Below, piece by piece: positions 1-6,196 of a DNA stretch of 46,926 nt. The notes beneath the pieces were generated by a model, which was not told the DNA's origin, made no database searches, and saw only the letters and a program-made list of their open reading frames with translations. Both the position numbers and the translations under genes were made by a program. How positions within the stretch are numbered: the first letter of the stretch is position 1; the number at the start of each line of letters is the position of its first letter. Location: positions 1 to 46,926 of the forward strand of contig JAILHF010000060.1 of assembly GCA_024696005.1 (NCBI GenBank), written 5' to 3'. Origin of the DNA: Lachnospiraceae bacterium. GTDB taxonomy: Bacteria; Bacillota; Clostridia; Lachnospirales; Lachnospiraceae.

Positions 1-150
1 ATCGGCCGGTGATCCTATCTCATCGACCAAGACAAAATCTTAAAGGAAAGGAGAACGACTGCTGCATTGGCGTTTTCTTTCCGACTGGAAATGGTTAAAT
101 CTATGCGGCTCTGGGTGGTCGATTCCGCCCGACGCTAACACCCATCCTCA
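1..150. other. unassigned window edge
   Basis: No gene can be supported here. On the minus strand this is where the rest of the ImmA-like gene would lie, but all three frames are broken by stops and no HExxH motif is visible. Base composition is richer in GC than the AT-rich XRE/ImmA segment to its right, which suggests a recombination junction near 130-150. A purine-rich stretch at 42-53 on the plus strand resembles a ribosome binding site but no recognisable protein follows. Confidence 0.3.
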
Positions 151-333
151 CTATATGCTACAGCAACCGGCAATAACGTGGTGTGTAATTTGGAATACGG
201 TATCACTTTTATTCCTATTTTTTTTATCTGCAACTTCAAACGGGAATAACGGAATACCCTTTATATCATAATCTACAAGCATATCCGCCACAGCCTGTTT
301 AATCTCTTCATACGTTTCATCACTCAGTTTCAT
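128..333 (-). pseudogene. ImmA/IrrE-like peptidase remnant, frameshifted
   Basis: The start at 333 overlaps the end of the XRE gene, the usual layout of an XRE-ImmA pair in which the metallopeptidase cleaves its partner repressor. The first 36 or so residues (MKLSDETYEEIKQAVADMLV onward, through a PFEVADK segment) look like an ImmA N-terminus. A run of eight A on the coding strand (218-225) then shifts the frame, and the literal reading ends after 60 residues at 151. Removing one A restores a family-like continuation, KIGIKVIPYSK followed by AYSEDG, until about 130. Beyond that no frame continues and the HExxH zinc motif is absent. I infer a decayed gene; a homopolymer sequencing error explains the first break but not the loss of the rest. 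Confidence 0.6.
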
Positions 334-658
334 CTGCCCCCTCCCTATCTAATAACATCTTTATAAATTCCATTTTTTCATCTGTTGTCATATATGCAGC
401 GTTACGTGCTATAAGAGCTTTAGCACAGACAAGATCTCTTTCTTTGTCCATTTCTCTATCTCCACTCAGCAAATCATCTGCAGTTGTCCCCAATACCTTA
501 GCAATTTTCATCAAATTAGCCCCTCTGGGAACGCGAGACCCTCTTACATAGTTTGAAATCGCTGATTCTGTAATACCCGTTTTTTCAGAAAGCTCTTTTT
601 GAGTGATCCCCTTCTGGTCTATCATTTCTTTAATCCTATAAGTTATGCTTCTAGCCAT
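320..658 (-). CDS. XRE-family transcriptional regulator
   Basis: A 112-residue protein with an N-terminal lambda-repressor-like helix-turn-helix at about residues 5-65, typified by KGITQKELSEKTGITESAIS followed by a RVPRG(A)NLMKIAKVLGTTADDLL segment. The remaining 45 residues are charged, with no second recognised domain. The start at 658 has GGAGGA upstream (AATGGAGGACGAACAATG). It is followed, with a 14-base overlap, by the ImmA-like remnant, so it was probably one half of an ImmR/ImmA-type pair from a mobile element or stress module. Auto-regulation is likely because inverted repeats flank its promoter. What it represses today cannot be told from the window. Confidence 0.85.
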   Translation of the reverse strand: MARSITYRIKEMIDQKGITQKELSEKTGITESAISNYVRGSRVPRGANLMKIAKVLGTTADDLLSGDREMDKERDLVCAKALIARNAAYMTTDEKMEFIKMLLDREGADETE

Positions 659-691
659 TGTTCGTCCTCCATTCCCACCTTTTCTACATCA

Positions 692-750
692 CAATACAAA
701 GATACCGCACAATTATCAATATGTCAAGCCAGAACGCTATTTTTGTATTG
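692..750 (-). promoter_or_regulatory. promoter and candidate operator of the XRE gene
   Basis: On the minus strand TTGACA (722-727), a 17-base spacer and TATCTT (699-704) form a sigma-A-type promoter ending 41 bases before the XRE start. CAATACAAA at 692-700 and its exact inverse TTTGTATTG at 742-750 flank this promoter, and another TTGTAT lies at 775-780. These are candidate half-sites for the XRE protein itself; the binding is inferred. Confidence 0.55.
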
Positions 751-780
751 TTTTCTTTCAGCAACAACTATATATTGTAT

Positions 781-964
781 GATTTGGTTTTCATTTTAGT
801 AATCGTAAAGTTTTTCTTAACACCAACACTTAATCTCAAGAGAGCTCCAACTCTTTTTTACCTTCCAGATGTATCCGAAGAATCCATCCCACAAATAAAA
901 AAGAAGCCATATAAAATGGCTTCACTCAAAACTAATACTATTCGCTGCAGAAGAAAAAAAACAA
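781..964. other. AT-rich intergenic segment
   Basis: The gap between the XRE promoter and the end of the lipoprotein gene is AT-rich and has no convincing open frame. The only structure seen is the terminator hairpin at 890-923. It marks the boundary between the mobile-element-like left edge and the operon that follows. Confidence 0.4.
890..923 (-). terminator. rho-independent terminator of the lipoprotein operon
   Basis: GAAGCCAT (903-910), a 5-base loop and ATGGCTTC (916-923) form an 8-bp perfect stem. Read on the minus strand it is followed by TTTTTTATTT. It lies about 40 bases past the stop of the lipoprotein gene and closes the operon that starts near 6075. Confidence 0.8.
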
Positions 965-2323
965 TCAGTCCTTCTCCGGATATTCAAAAACGTTGCCCAC
1001 ATCGAAGTATTCGGAATCCGTATCCGTGATCTTCAGCCTCAGGACGCCCTTGTTATCGATCTCCAGCTCGCCTTCAAAGCTCGCTCCGAGGAAATCACCC
1101 TGATTAATCACAAGCTTGTCACCCGAGATGTTCGCATAGCCGGTCGCGTCTCCGAGGCCGTAGAAGTTAACCACGACATAATATCCGCCGGTCTGCGGAT
1201 CATCGGCGCTGATGAGCAGCTTCTCGTGTGCGACACCGTGGCCCCATTCGCCGAGGAATTTGTTGTCCATCGCCTGAAAGGTTGCCGGATCCCGCATCGC
1301 GTCGGGCGCGCCTTCCATCATCACACTGAAATAGCCGAGCACCGCCTGAGGATATTCCATGACGGAAGTGATCTCCCCGTTGGAATCCGTTTCCACTTCC
1401 ACAAGGATCGGATCGTAACAGCCGGAATTTGCCATCATTTCCTGCCCCTTGTAACGGTAGGTCACGGTCTCGAACGGATGCCCGTTATCTGCATAGCCGT
1501 AGGCGATCAGGTCTTCGTTGCAGCCGGACAGGTCGATCGTCTCGGGAATGAACTCAACTTCCTGCAGACTGCATTCCGAGCCGTACTCAACATATTTAAG
1601 TGCAAAGAAATGCGCATTCTTTTTGACGGCGCTCTTCTGGTCAAATCTGCCGCTGCCGGAAATGGTATTCTCACCATAGCCTCTGTGGAAGTACCAGAAA
1701 TCCCCTGCCTTGCGGTAATCCCCCAGCGCTTCACGGAGGAGGTTGTAGGGAGCGTTTCCTGCATCGCCGATGACAAGCGCATCAAAGCCTCCGTTGCTTG
1801 CCAGCCAGACAGAGAGCTCGATCTCGACATTTCCGTCGCTGTATGGATATCCGTCCGTGGTCCCGCTCTCCTTCAGGACGAGCTTGTTGTACTGGCCGGG
1901 CACATCCGGGAACAGATCCTCCAGTTCAAAATCATAATAGACTTCTTCCGCCGCATAGGCCATGTGGTAGGTTGCCGTGTGGCTCGCCGCATCAAAGGTC
2001 AGGGTATCGAAGAGCTCCTCCGGGGACTGGATCATGTTTGATCCTTCGTTCAGCACCCACTCGCCGTCCAGAAAAGACAGGATCTCCTCTTCCGTGCTCA
2101 TGTAGCCCTCGAAATCCGACTCGGGTTCCGGTTCCGGCTCAGGCTCGGGCTCGGGATCCGCCGGCGCTTCGGTCGGCGTCACTTCTTCGGGCTTTTCATC
2201 GTCGTCATCATCCTTCTCATTCTCTTTGAATTCTCCTCGACCGCCATCAGACGCCTTGTCCGTGCATCCCGCGAACACGGCCAGGCTCAGCAGGAGCGCC
2301 ACGATCAGATTTCTCTTTTTCAT
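965..2323 (-). CDS. putative lipoprotein with acidic and Pro-Glu linker
   Basis: This 452-residue protein starts with a lipoprotein-type signal (MKKRNLIVALLLSLAVFAGC, cysteine 20; the -3 residue is F rather than the preferred L). A low-complexity linker follows, with a run of Asp and then PT-rich and PEPEPE-type repeats to about residue 70. The rest is a hydrophilic domain of roughly 380 residues rich in Tyr, Gly and Asp that I do not recognise. It probably sits on the outer face of the membrane. Its start has a good site (GGAGG) and lies 20 bases past the NUDIX stop, and the operon terminator follows, so it appears to be the last gene of the VWA/PurA-like operon. No enzymatic motif is visible. 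Confidence 0.75.
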   Translation of the reverse strand: MKKRNLIVALLLSLAVFAGCTDKASDGGRGEFKENEKDDDDDEKPEEVTPTEAPADPEPEPEPEPEPESDFEGYMSTEEEILSFLDGEWVLNEGSNMIQSPEELFDTLTFDAASHTATYHMAYAAEEVYYDFELEDLFPDVPGQYNKLVLKESGTTDGYPYSDGNVEIELSVWLASNGGFDALVIGDAGNAPYNLLREALGDYRKAGDFWYFHRGYGENTISGSGRFDQKSAVKKNAHFFALKYVEYGSECSLQEVEFIPETIDLSGCNEDLIAYGYADNGHPFETVTYRYKGQEMMANSGCYDPILVEVETDSNGEITSVMEYPQAVLGYFSVMMEGAPDAMRDPATFQAMDNKFLGEWGHGVAHEKLLISADDPQTGGYYVVVNFYGLGDATGYANISGDKLVINQGDFLGASFEGELEIDNKGVLRLKITDTDSEYFDVGNVFEYPEKD

Positions 2324-2343
2324 GATTTTTTTCCTCCATAAAA

Positions 2344-3261
2344 TCAGTATTCAAAAGACTTATCATAGAAGGCTTCCATGTTCCTTTGGTAAAGCCTCGC
2401 CGGGCGATGCCCCGCCCCCGTCTCCACCTGCCGGGAGGTTTCCGTCACGAAGGGTGCCATCTTCCGGCGGAAATTGGGTGTGAGCAGCTTTTCGCCCAGA
2501 ATGATCTCGTGTGCCTCCTGCAGATTGTAGAGGGTAAAATACTCCGGCATCAGGTCAAAGACGATCCGCCCCGAGCGCGCCGTGCGCTCCCGCAATGCGA
2601 TCAGGGCCCGGACAATGATCTCGGCATGGTCAAACGCGAAGCCCTCATCCTCAAGTATTTCGTAGCCCGTTTTTTCAAGATGTCCCGCAAAGCTGCGGGT
2701 TTCTTTCACAAGCGCGGAAATCGTCACATCCTCCTTTTCAAGTTTCAGCCGGTATAGGGTAGTGATGTCGGCGCTGTCCCTGCGGACATGCTTTTTGCTC
2801 TCTTCTACCTCCAGGTCGATGAAAAACCACGCTGCCTCCCAGGCATCCGACCCGGGCCGGACGCGGTACTTTTCCGCATCCACCAGAGCAAGAAAAGCGT
2901 TCGAGACGATCCAGCCGCGGGGATCCCTTCCCTTCCGGCTGAAGATCCCGAAGGGCTCAAGGAAGGCGTTGTCCACGGAAGTTTCTTCCTTCAGTTCCCG
3001 TTTTGCCGTCTCCTCGATCGACTCCTGCTTTTGCGCAAAGCCTCCGGGCAGTCCGTAACAGTCTTTATACGGATGGCCGCCTCTCCGGATCAGCAGCACG
3101 CCCAGACGCTTCTCCGGATCCTTCCTGTATTCCGGCTGCTCGGAGCCGCTCCGTATCGCAAAGACCGCCATGTCTGCCGTAAGGGAAGGGCGGTCATACG
3201 CCGTGATGTCATAGTTTTTCAGAAACTTTTTTTCTTCTGCCGAAATGATGTGGTTTATCAT
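2344..3261 (-). CDS. NUDIX hydrolase with NrtR-like C-terminal DNA-binding region
   Basis: A 305-residue protein. The NUDIX box lies at residues 74-96: G74, E80 and the RELKEE core (88-93) are intact, while the usual glycine after EET is Ser95. The last 80 residues (starting near FDLMPEYFTLYNLQEAHEII, then a NFRRKM segment and a GHRPARLY end) resemble the winged-helix region of NrtR-type NUDIX regulators, which bind ADP-ribose or related nucleotides and repress NAD-linked or sugar genes. Many such repressors have lost the catalytic glutamates; this one keeps them, so it may be enzyme and regulator. The start overlaps the PurA-like stop by ATGA. I infer that it binds the twin palindromes at 6012-6072 and controls its own operon. 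Confidence 0.8.
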   Translation of the reverse strand: MINHIISAEEKKFLKNYDITAYDRPSLTADMAVFAIRSGSEQPEYRKDPEKRLGVLLIRRGGHPYKDCYGLPGGFAQKQESIEETAKRELKEETSVDNAFLEPFGIFSRKGRDPRGWIVSNAFLALVDAEKYRVRPGSDAWEAAWFFIDLEVEESKKHVRRDSADITTLYRLKLEKEDVTISALVKETRSFAGHLEKTGYEILEDEGFAFDHAEIIVRALIALRERTARSGRIVFDLMPEYFTLYNLQEAHEIILGEKLLTPNFRRKMAPFVTETSRQVETGAGHRPARLYQRNMEAFYDKSFEY

Positions 3262-4436
3262 GCGATCTGTTTCCTCGTCTCCGCGTCATTCAGGAACACG
3301 GTATGATCCCTCGTTTCTCCGTCGGAAAGGTAATCGGCCTGCTCCTCCGGCTCCGAACGGTATTCATTCACATGCGTGACTGCGATGCTCAGGCGCTTCG
3401 CGATTCCCGCCGGCAGCCGCTCGCTGTCGTAATCTTCAAGTATCCGGCGTCTGAATTCCCTGGCATCCGGCTTCCCGTACCTCATGGTGCCCTGGTGCGG
3501 GTTCGGTACGTTTGTCAGATCCCGCATGCCGGCGTTGATCTCTTCCTTCGCACACTGCTCTTTGAAGGGGCCTGCTCCGTGGCGGGTGAGATAGGTCCTG
3601 CTCACATAGCAGCATTCCGCATCGGCCGTTTCCCCTCTGAGGTTTTCCCGGATCAGCTGTGCGGGATTCCGAAGCCCCGTGTTGCTGGGCGTGGTGTGAC
3701 AGCCGTATTCCCTGCGCGAACGGTCGAGCAAAAGCCCCTGGCCGTTTTCGAAGATGAGCCTGTCATATTCCTTCAGGATGCCGCCTTCACGAAGCTCCGC
3801 AAGCGAGAGCATGGCACGAAGATCGTTTACATAGTTTTCAAGCAGGCCTTTGTCTTCGATGATCTCCTTCCAGTCCTTCGAGATCCCGCTGATCTCCGCT
3901 GCCGCGAGGCGCTCCTGCAGCTGTTTTCTGCACGGCCCGTCCAGATAACGCATCAGTTCATTATCCGTCATGTCACGCATTTTTGCAAGCCCGGGGCCCT
4001 GCCGCAAAAGCGTTTCCCATATCCCTGCGCCGCAGCTGCCATGCCGCCTGTCGCCGCGCGCTTCCTCCAGCAGCTGGTTCGTGATCATGTCGAAGGGCGT
4101 GGTCACGGGGCACTCCGGATCCATGAAGATGCGGATATCCCGCACGCCTTTTCCGGCCAGCTCTTCGTACTCGTTCATGAAGAACATCGGATTGACGATA
4201 TAGAAGCGCGGGAGCCAGGTGTCGGCCCCGGCAAGCGTGCCGGAGCCGAAGTGATGAAACACATGCCTGACGCCTTCGGGTGTGGTAACGGTATGCCCGC
4301 GCTGTGCGCCGCCGTTGCTGCAGATGACCAGCGTGCGCCTCTTCCGGCCGAGCGCCTCGGCCGCAAAATAATCTGTCATGAGCCCTTTTCCTTCATCCCC
4401 GTAATTCGCGCCGATGACGATCCTGATATCACGCAT
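3258..4436 (-). CDS. divergent adenylosuccinate synthetase-like protein
   Basis: A 392-residue member of the PurA superfamily, shorter than the usual 425-430. Visible landmarks are GDEGKG (13-18, with the catalytic Asp and Lys), GHT (47-49, catalytic His), GSCGAGI (133-139, the IMP-phosphate region), ENGQG (230-234), a TTPSNTG segment (248-254) and TRHGAGPF (284-291). Several substrate loops differ from housekeeping PurA: the loop before GHT reads GGAQR rather than GGHNA, the aspartate loop (normally TTGRxRR) is NVPNPHQGTMRYG (309-321), and the TKLD base-recognition motif is THVN (354-357). Fold and ligase chemistry are therefore likely, but the nucleotide or acceptor may not be IMP, GTP and aspartate. 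It has a strong site (AAAGGAGG) and sits between the VWA and NUDIX genes of one operon. It is unlikely to be the main purine gene. Confidence 0.8.
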   Translation of the reverse strand: MRDIRIVIGANYGDEGKGLMTDYFAAEALGRKRRTLVICSNGGAQRGHTVTTPEGVRHVFHHFGSGTLAGADTWLPRFYIVNPMFFMNEYEELAGKGVRDIRIFMDPECPVTTPFDMITNQLLEEARGDRRHGSCGAGIWETLLRQGPGLAKMRDMTDNELMRYLDGPCRKQLQERLAAAEISGISKDWKEIIEDKGLLENYVNDLRAMLSLAELREGGILKEYDRLIFENGQGLLLDRSRREYGCHTTPSNTGLRNPAQLIRENLRGETADAECCYVSRTYLTRHGAGPFKEQCAKEEINAGMRDLTNVPNPHQGTMRYGKPDAREFRRRILEDYDSERLPAGIAKRLSIAVTHVNEYRSEPEEQADYLSDGETRDHTVFLNDAETRKQIA

Positions 4437-4466
4437 GCCACACCCTCCTTTCCTTTTTATCCTCTT

Positions 4467-5333
4467 TTACCAGCTGATCTCCGGCATGCCGGCCGCATCG
4501 GTGACAACGCTTTCGCGCGCCCTCTTTTCTGCTCCGGCGCTGACGATGCGGATGATGGTATCGGCGATGCCTTTGATGTCACTTATGCGGAAGTGCTCGC
4601 TGTCCATGAAATCCTTCCAGGTACGGATGTAGCCCTCCTCGCTTCTGTTGCCGTGCCTCACGAAAATGTGATAGACATCGTATTTCTCACGCACCTTGTC
4701 ATAGAGCCACTCCGTTTCGACATCCCTCGGGATCCGGCGCCCCGTCACCTCGCCGAGTCTTTCTCCGGGCAGATAAGGGTTGATGCCTTCATCCCCCATC
4801 GTGATGATGATCCCCTTCCGACCGCGTTTCCAGGCATCCAGCCTGCAGTGCTCGACGGCGAAGTACCATGCCGCGGTGTAGGATTCATAGGCGTTGCCGC
4901 CTCCTCCGAATTCAAAATACAGTTTGTCGAGCTGTTCCGCGATGCGAATGTCCGACTCGAACTGCGTCACCTGCAAGGGGCATCTGTCATATGCCAGATC
5001 GCCGATCCCCATGACCATGAATTCCACATCGCTGAGCTTTTTATACAGCCCGGTCATGATGACGTTCAGCTGTTTCGCGACTTCCACGGCTGCCTGCCCC
5101 ATGGAACCGGTCACATCCAGGGCGAGGATCACCGGGATCGTGTTCGGATGTTCCTCATTGTCGCAGCATTCCCGGCATACATCCTTCGGATCCAATGCCG
5201 GATCGATGTTCCTCGCGGTAAACATCTCCTGGTTGCTCATGTCCCCGGCCAGGCTTCCGCCGGCGCCTACCATTCGCCCCCTTGCTCTCGAATAAGATCT
5301 GAATGTCTCCTCTCTCCATACTCCGCATCCCAT
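4467..5333 (-). CDS. VWA-domain protein
   Basis: This 288-residue protein has no signal peptide or membrane segment, so it should be cytosolic. After a basic N-terminus and a Cys-rich stretch (CRECC, 53-57, with His62 nearby, a possible metal site) comes a von Willebrand A fold with the metal-ion-dependent adhesion site DVTGSMG (73-79). A GIGD segment and ITMGDEG supply the later acidic positions. VWA proteins usually scaffold partners or work with AAA ATPases, but no MoxR-type ATPase lies next to it. The start has AAAGGAGG seven bases upstream. It lies 30 bases before the PurA-like gene and after the 190-residue unknown protein, all on one transcript. Its role is not known. Confidence 0.85.
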   Translation of the reverse strand: MGCGVWREETFRSYSRARGRMVGAGGSLAGDMSNQEMFTARNIDPALDPKDVCRECCDNEEHPNTIPVILALDVTGSMGQAAVEVAKQLNVIMTGLYKKLSDVEFMVMGIGDLAYDRCPLQVTQFESDIRIAEQLDKLYFEFGGGGNAYESYTAAWYFAVEHCRLDAWKRGRKGIIITMGDEGINPYLPGERLGEVTGRRIPRDVETEWLYDKVREKYDVYHIFVRHGNRSEEGYIRTWKDFMDSEHFRISDIKGIADTIIRIVSAGAEKRARESVVTDAAGMPEISW

Positions 5334-5385
5334 GTGTGCCTCCTTTCCGGCGCCTCATGCGCCTGATGCTTCTTCATCCTGCTGC

Positions 5386-5958
5386 TTACACTTCATCGTC
5401 TCCGTCATCCTCATCCCCCTCGTCTTCCATGTCAAACATCCCTTCGAAGATCGCCTCGCCGCCCTTTCCGCTCAAAAACAGCAGGGGAAGAAGATTGGAC
5501 TGTTCGCTGTTCTTTCCTTTCATCATCTGGGAAAGCATCATGAATTTCATGACCTTCCCGGGACCCTTCCCTTTCTTCATGCCGTTTCCGAGCATCGATA
5601 CCACCTTCCCGTAGAAATACGTGTTCCCCATGAAGATGTACCGCTCCGGCATGATCTGCTCCACCGTGGAGTCTTCGTAATTCAGGGCACAGATCCTGTC
5701 CTTCTCTGCGGAGATGACGCATTTCGGTTTTCCGTTCGCCAGGATGATGTCTCCGGGCTTTACCCTGTTTGTCGGTATCACGAAGAAGAATTCCTCACCG
5801 ATATCAAACACGAAGCTGCTGCAATTGGTAAGCTGTCCCGTCTTGCTGTCAAAGGATCTGTATCCGCCGGAAGTCCGGATGGCGATCTCTCCGTTCATGG
5901 AAAGCCTGCACAGGCCCGGTGCGATCTTTCCCATCATTCCGTTAAACATCTCATTCAT
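5386..5958 (-). CDS. conserved unknown protein heading the VWA/PurA-like operon
   Basis: I place the start at 5958 (AAGGAGGGAATC directly upstream), giving 190 residues; a longer reading to 6075 would run through the promoter and operators. The protein begins MNEMFNGMMGKIAPGLCRLS, has a beta-rich region with a VFDIGEEFFFVIPTN stretch and a KPGDII segment (to about residue 110), then a Met-, Gly- and Lys-rich helix region and a strongly acidic tail (EDEGDEDDGDDE). No signal or membrane segment is seen. I cannot assign a family. Its place as the first gene after the operator-controlled promoter suggests it is the main component of the module. The first part could be a small barrel; that is only a guess. 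Confidence 0.7.
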   Translation of the reverse strand: MNEMFNGMMGKIAPGLCRLSMNGEIAIRTSGGYRSFDSKTGQLTNCSSFVFDIGEEFFFVIPTNRVKPGDIILANGKPKCVISAEKDRICALNYEDSTVEQIMPERYIFMGNTYFYGKVVSMLGNGMKKGKGPGKVMKFMMLSQMMKGKNSEQSNLLPLLFLSGKGGEAIFEGMFDMEDEGDEDDGDDEV

Positions 5959-6011
5959 GATTCCCTCCTTCCCATCATCCTTTCCGATGATAGCTTTGCT
6001 GCATCTTGTCT

Positions 6012-6075
6012 TATTATCATTTTGATAATATCTTTGATGTGGTCTTATCATATTATCATTTTGATAATATGTCAA
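6012..6075 (-). promoter_or_regulatory. promoter with twin palindromic operators
   Basis: On the minus strand TTGACA (6070-6075), a 17-base spacer (6053-6069) and TATGAT (6047-6052) form a near-consensus promoter. The palindrome TATTATCATTTTGATAATA occupies 6051-6069, exactly the spacer plus the -10 edge, and its symmetry extends out to 6049 and 6071. An identical 19-base palindrome lies at 6012-6030, 39 bases further downstream near the expected transcript start. Such placement fits tight repression by a dimeric protein; the NUDIX regulator of the same operon is the natural candidate, by inference. Confidence 0.85.
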
Positions 6076-6117
6076 TAGCTTTTTTGAAATTTTCTGAAGT
6101 TCCCTTCAAACCTTCAC

Positions 6118-6151
6118 GCAAAAAAGGAACCGTACCTTCCGATACGGTTCC
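6118..6151 (-). terminator. rho-independent terminator of the GGDEF gene
   Basis: GGAACCGTA (6126-6134), an 8-base loop and TACGGTTCC (6143-6151) form a 9-bp perfect stem. On the minus strand it is followed by six T. It lies 46 bases past the stop of the diguanylate cyclase gene and insulates the next operon's promoter. Confidence 0.9.
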
Positions 6152-6196
6152 CTGCGTTACCTTTCTTTCCTTACTGTTCCGGAAAGCTGCGTCTTC

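Noticed and set aside
90-140. GGTCGATTCCGCCC resembling a tRNA or tmRNA T-arm
   Set aside because: The loop does not start with TTC in register with a 5-bp stem, and no acceptor stem, D-arm or anticodon arm could be placed around it.
3258-4436. PurZ-type 2-aminoadenine synthesis gene
   Set aside because: The GDEGKG aspartate is retained, there is no phage context, and no DatZ or MazZ partner or phage polymerase gene is nearby. Only the general idea of altered specificity is kept.
3303-5366. Long plus-strand open frame of 687 codons opposite the PurA-like and VWA genes
   Set aside because: It is antisense to two genes with clear domain motifs and good ribosome sites. Its translation has no recognisable domain and no start signal. 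Similar antisense frames opposite other GC-rich genes were rejected for the same reason.
5386-6075. 229-residue version of the first gene of the VWA operon
   Set aside because: The extra 39 codons would include the -10 region and both palindromes. The ATG at 5958 has AAGGAGGG at the right distance.
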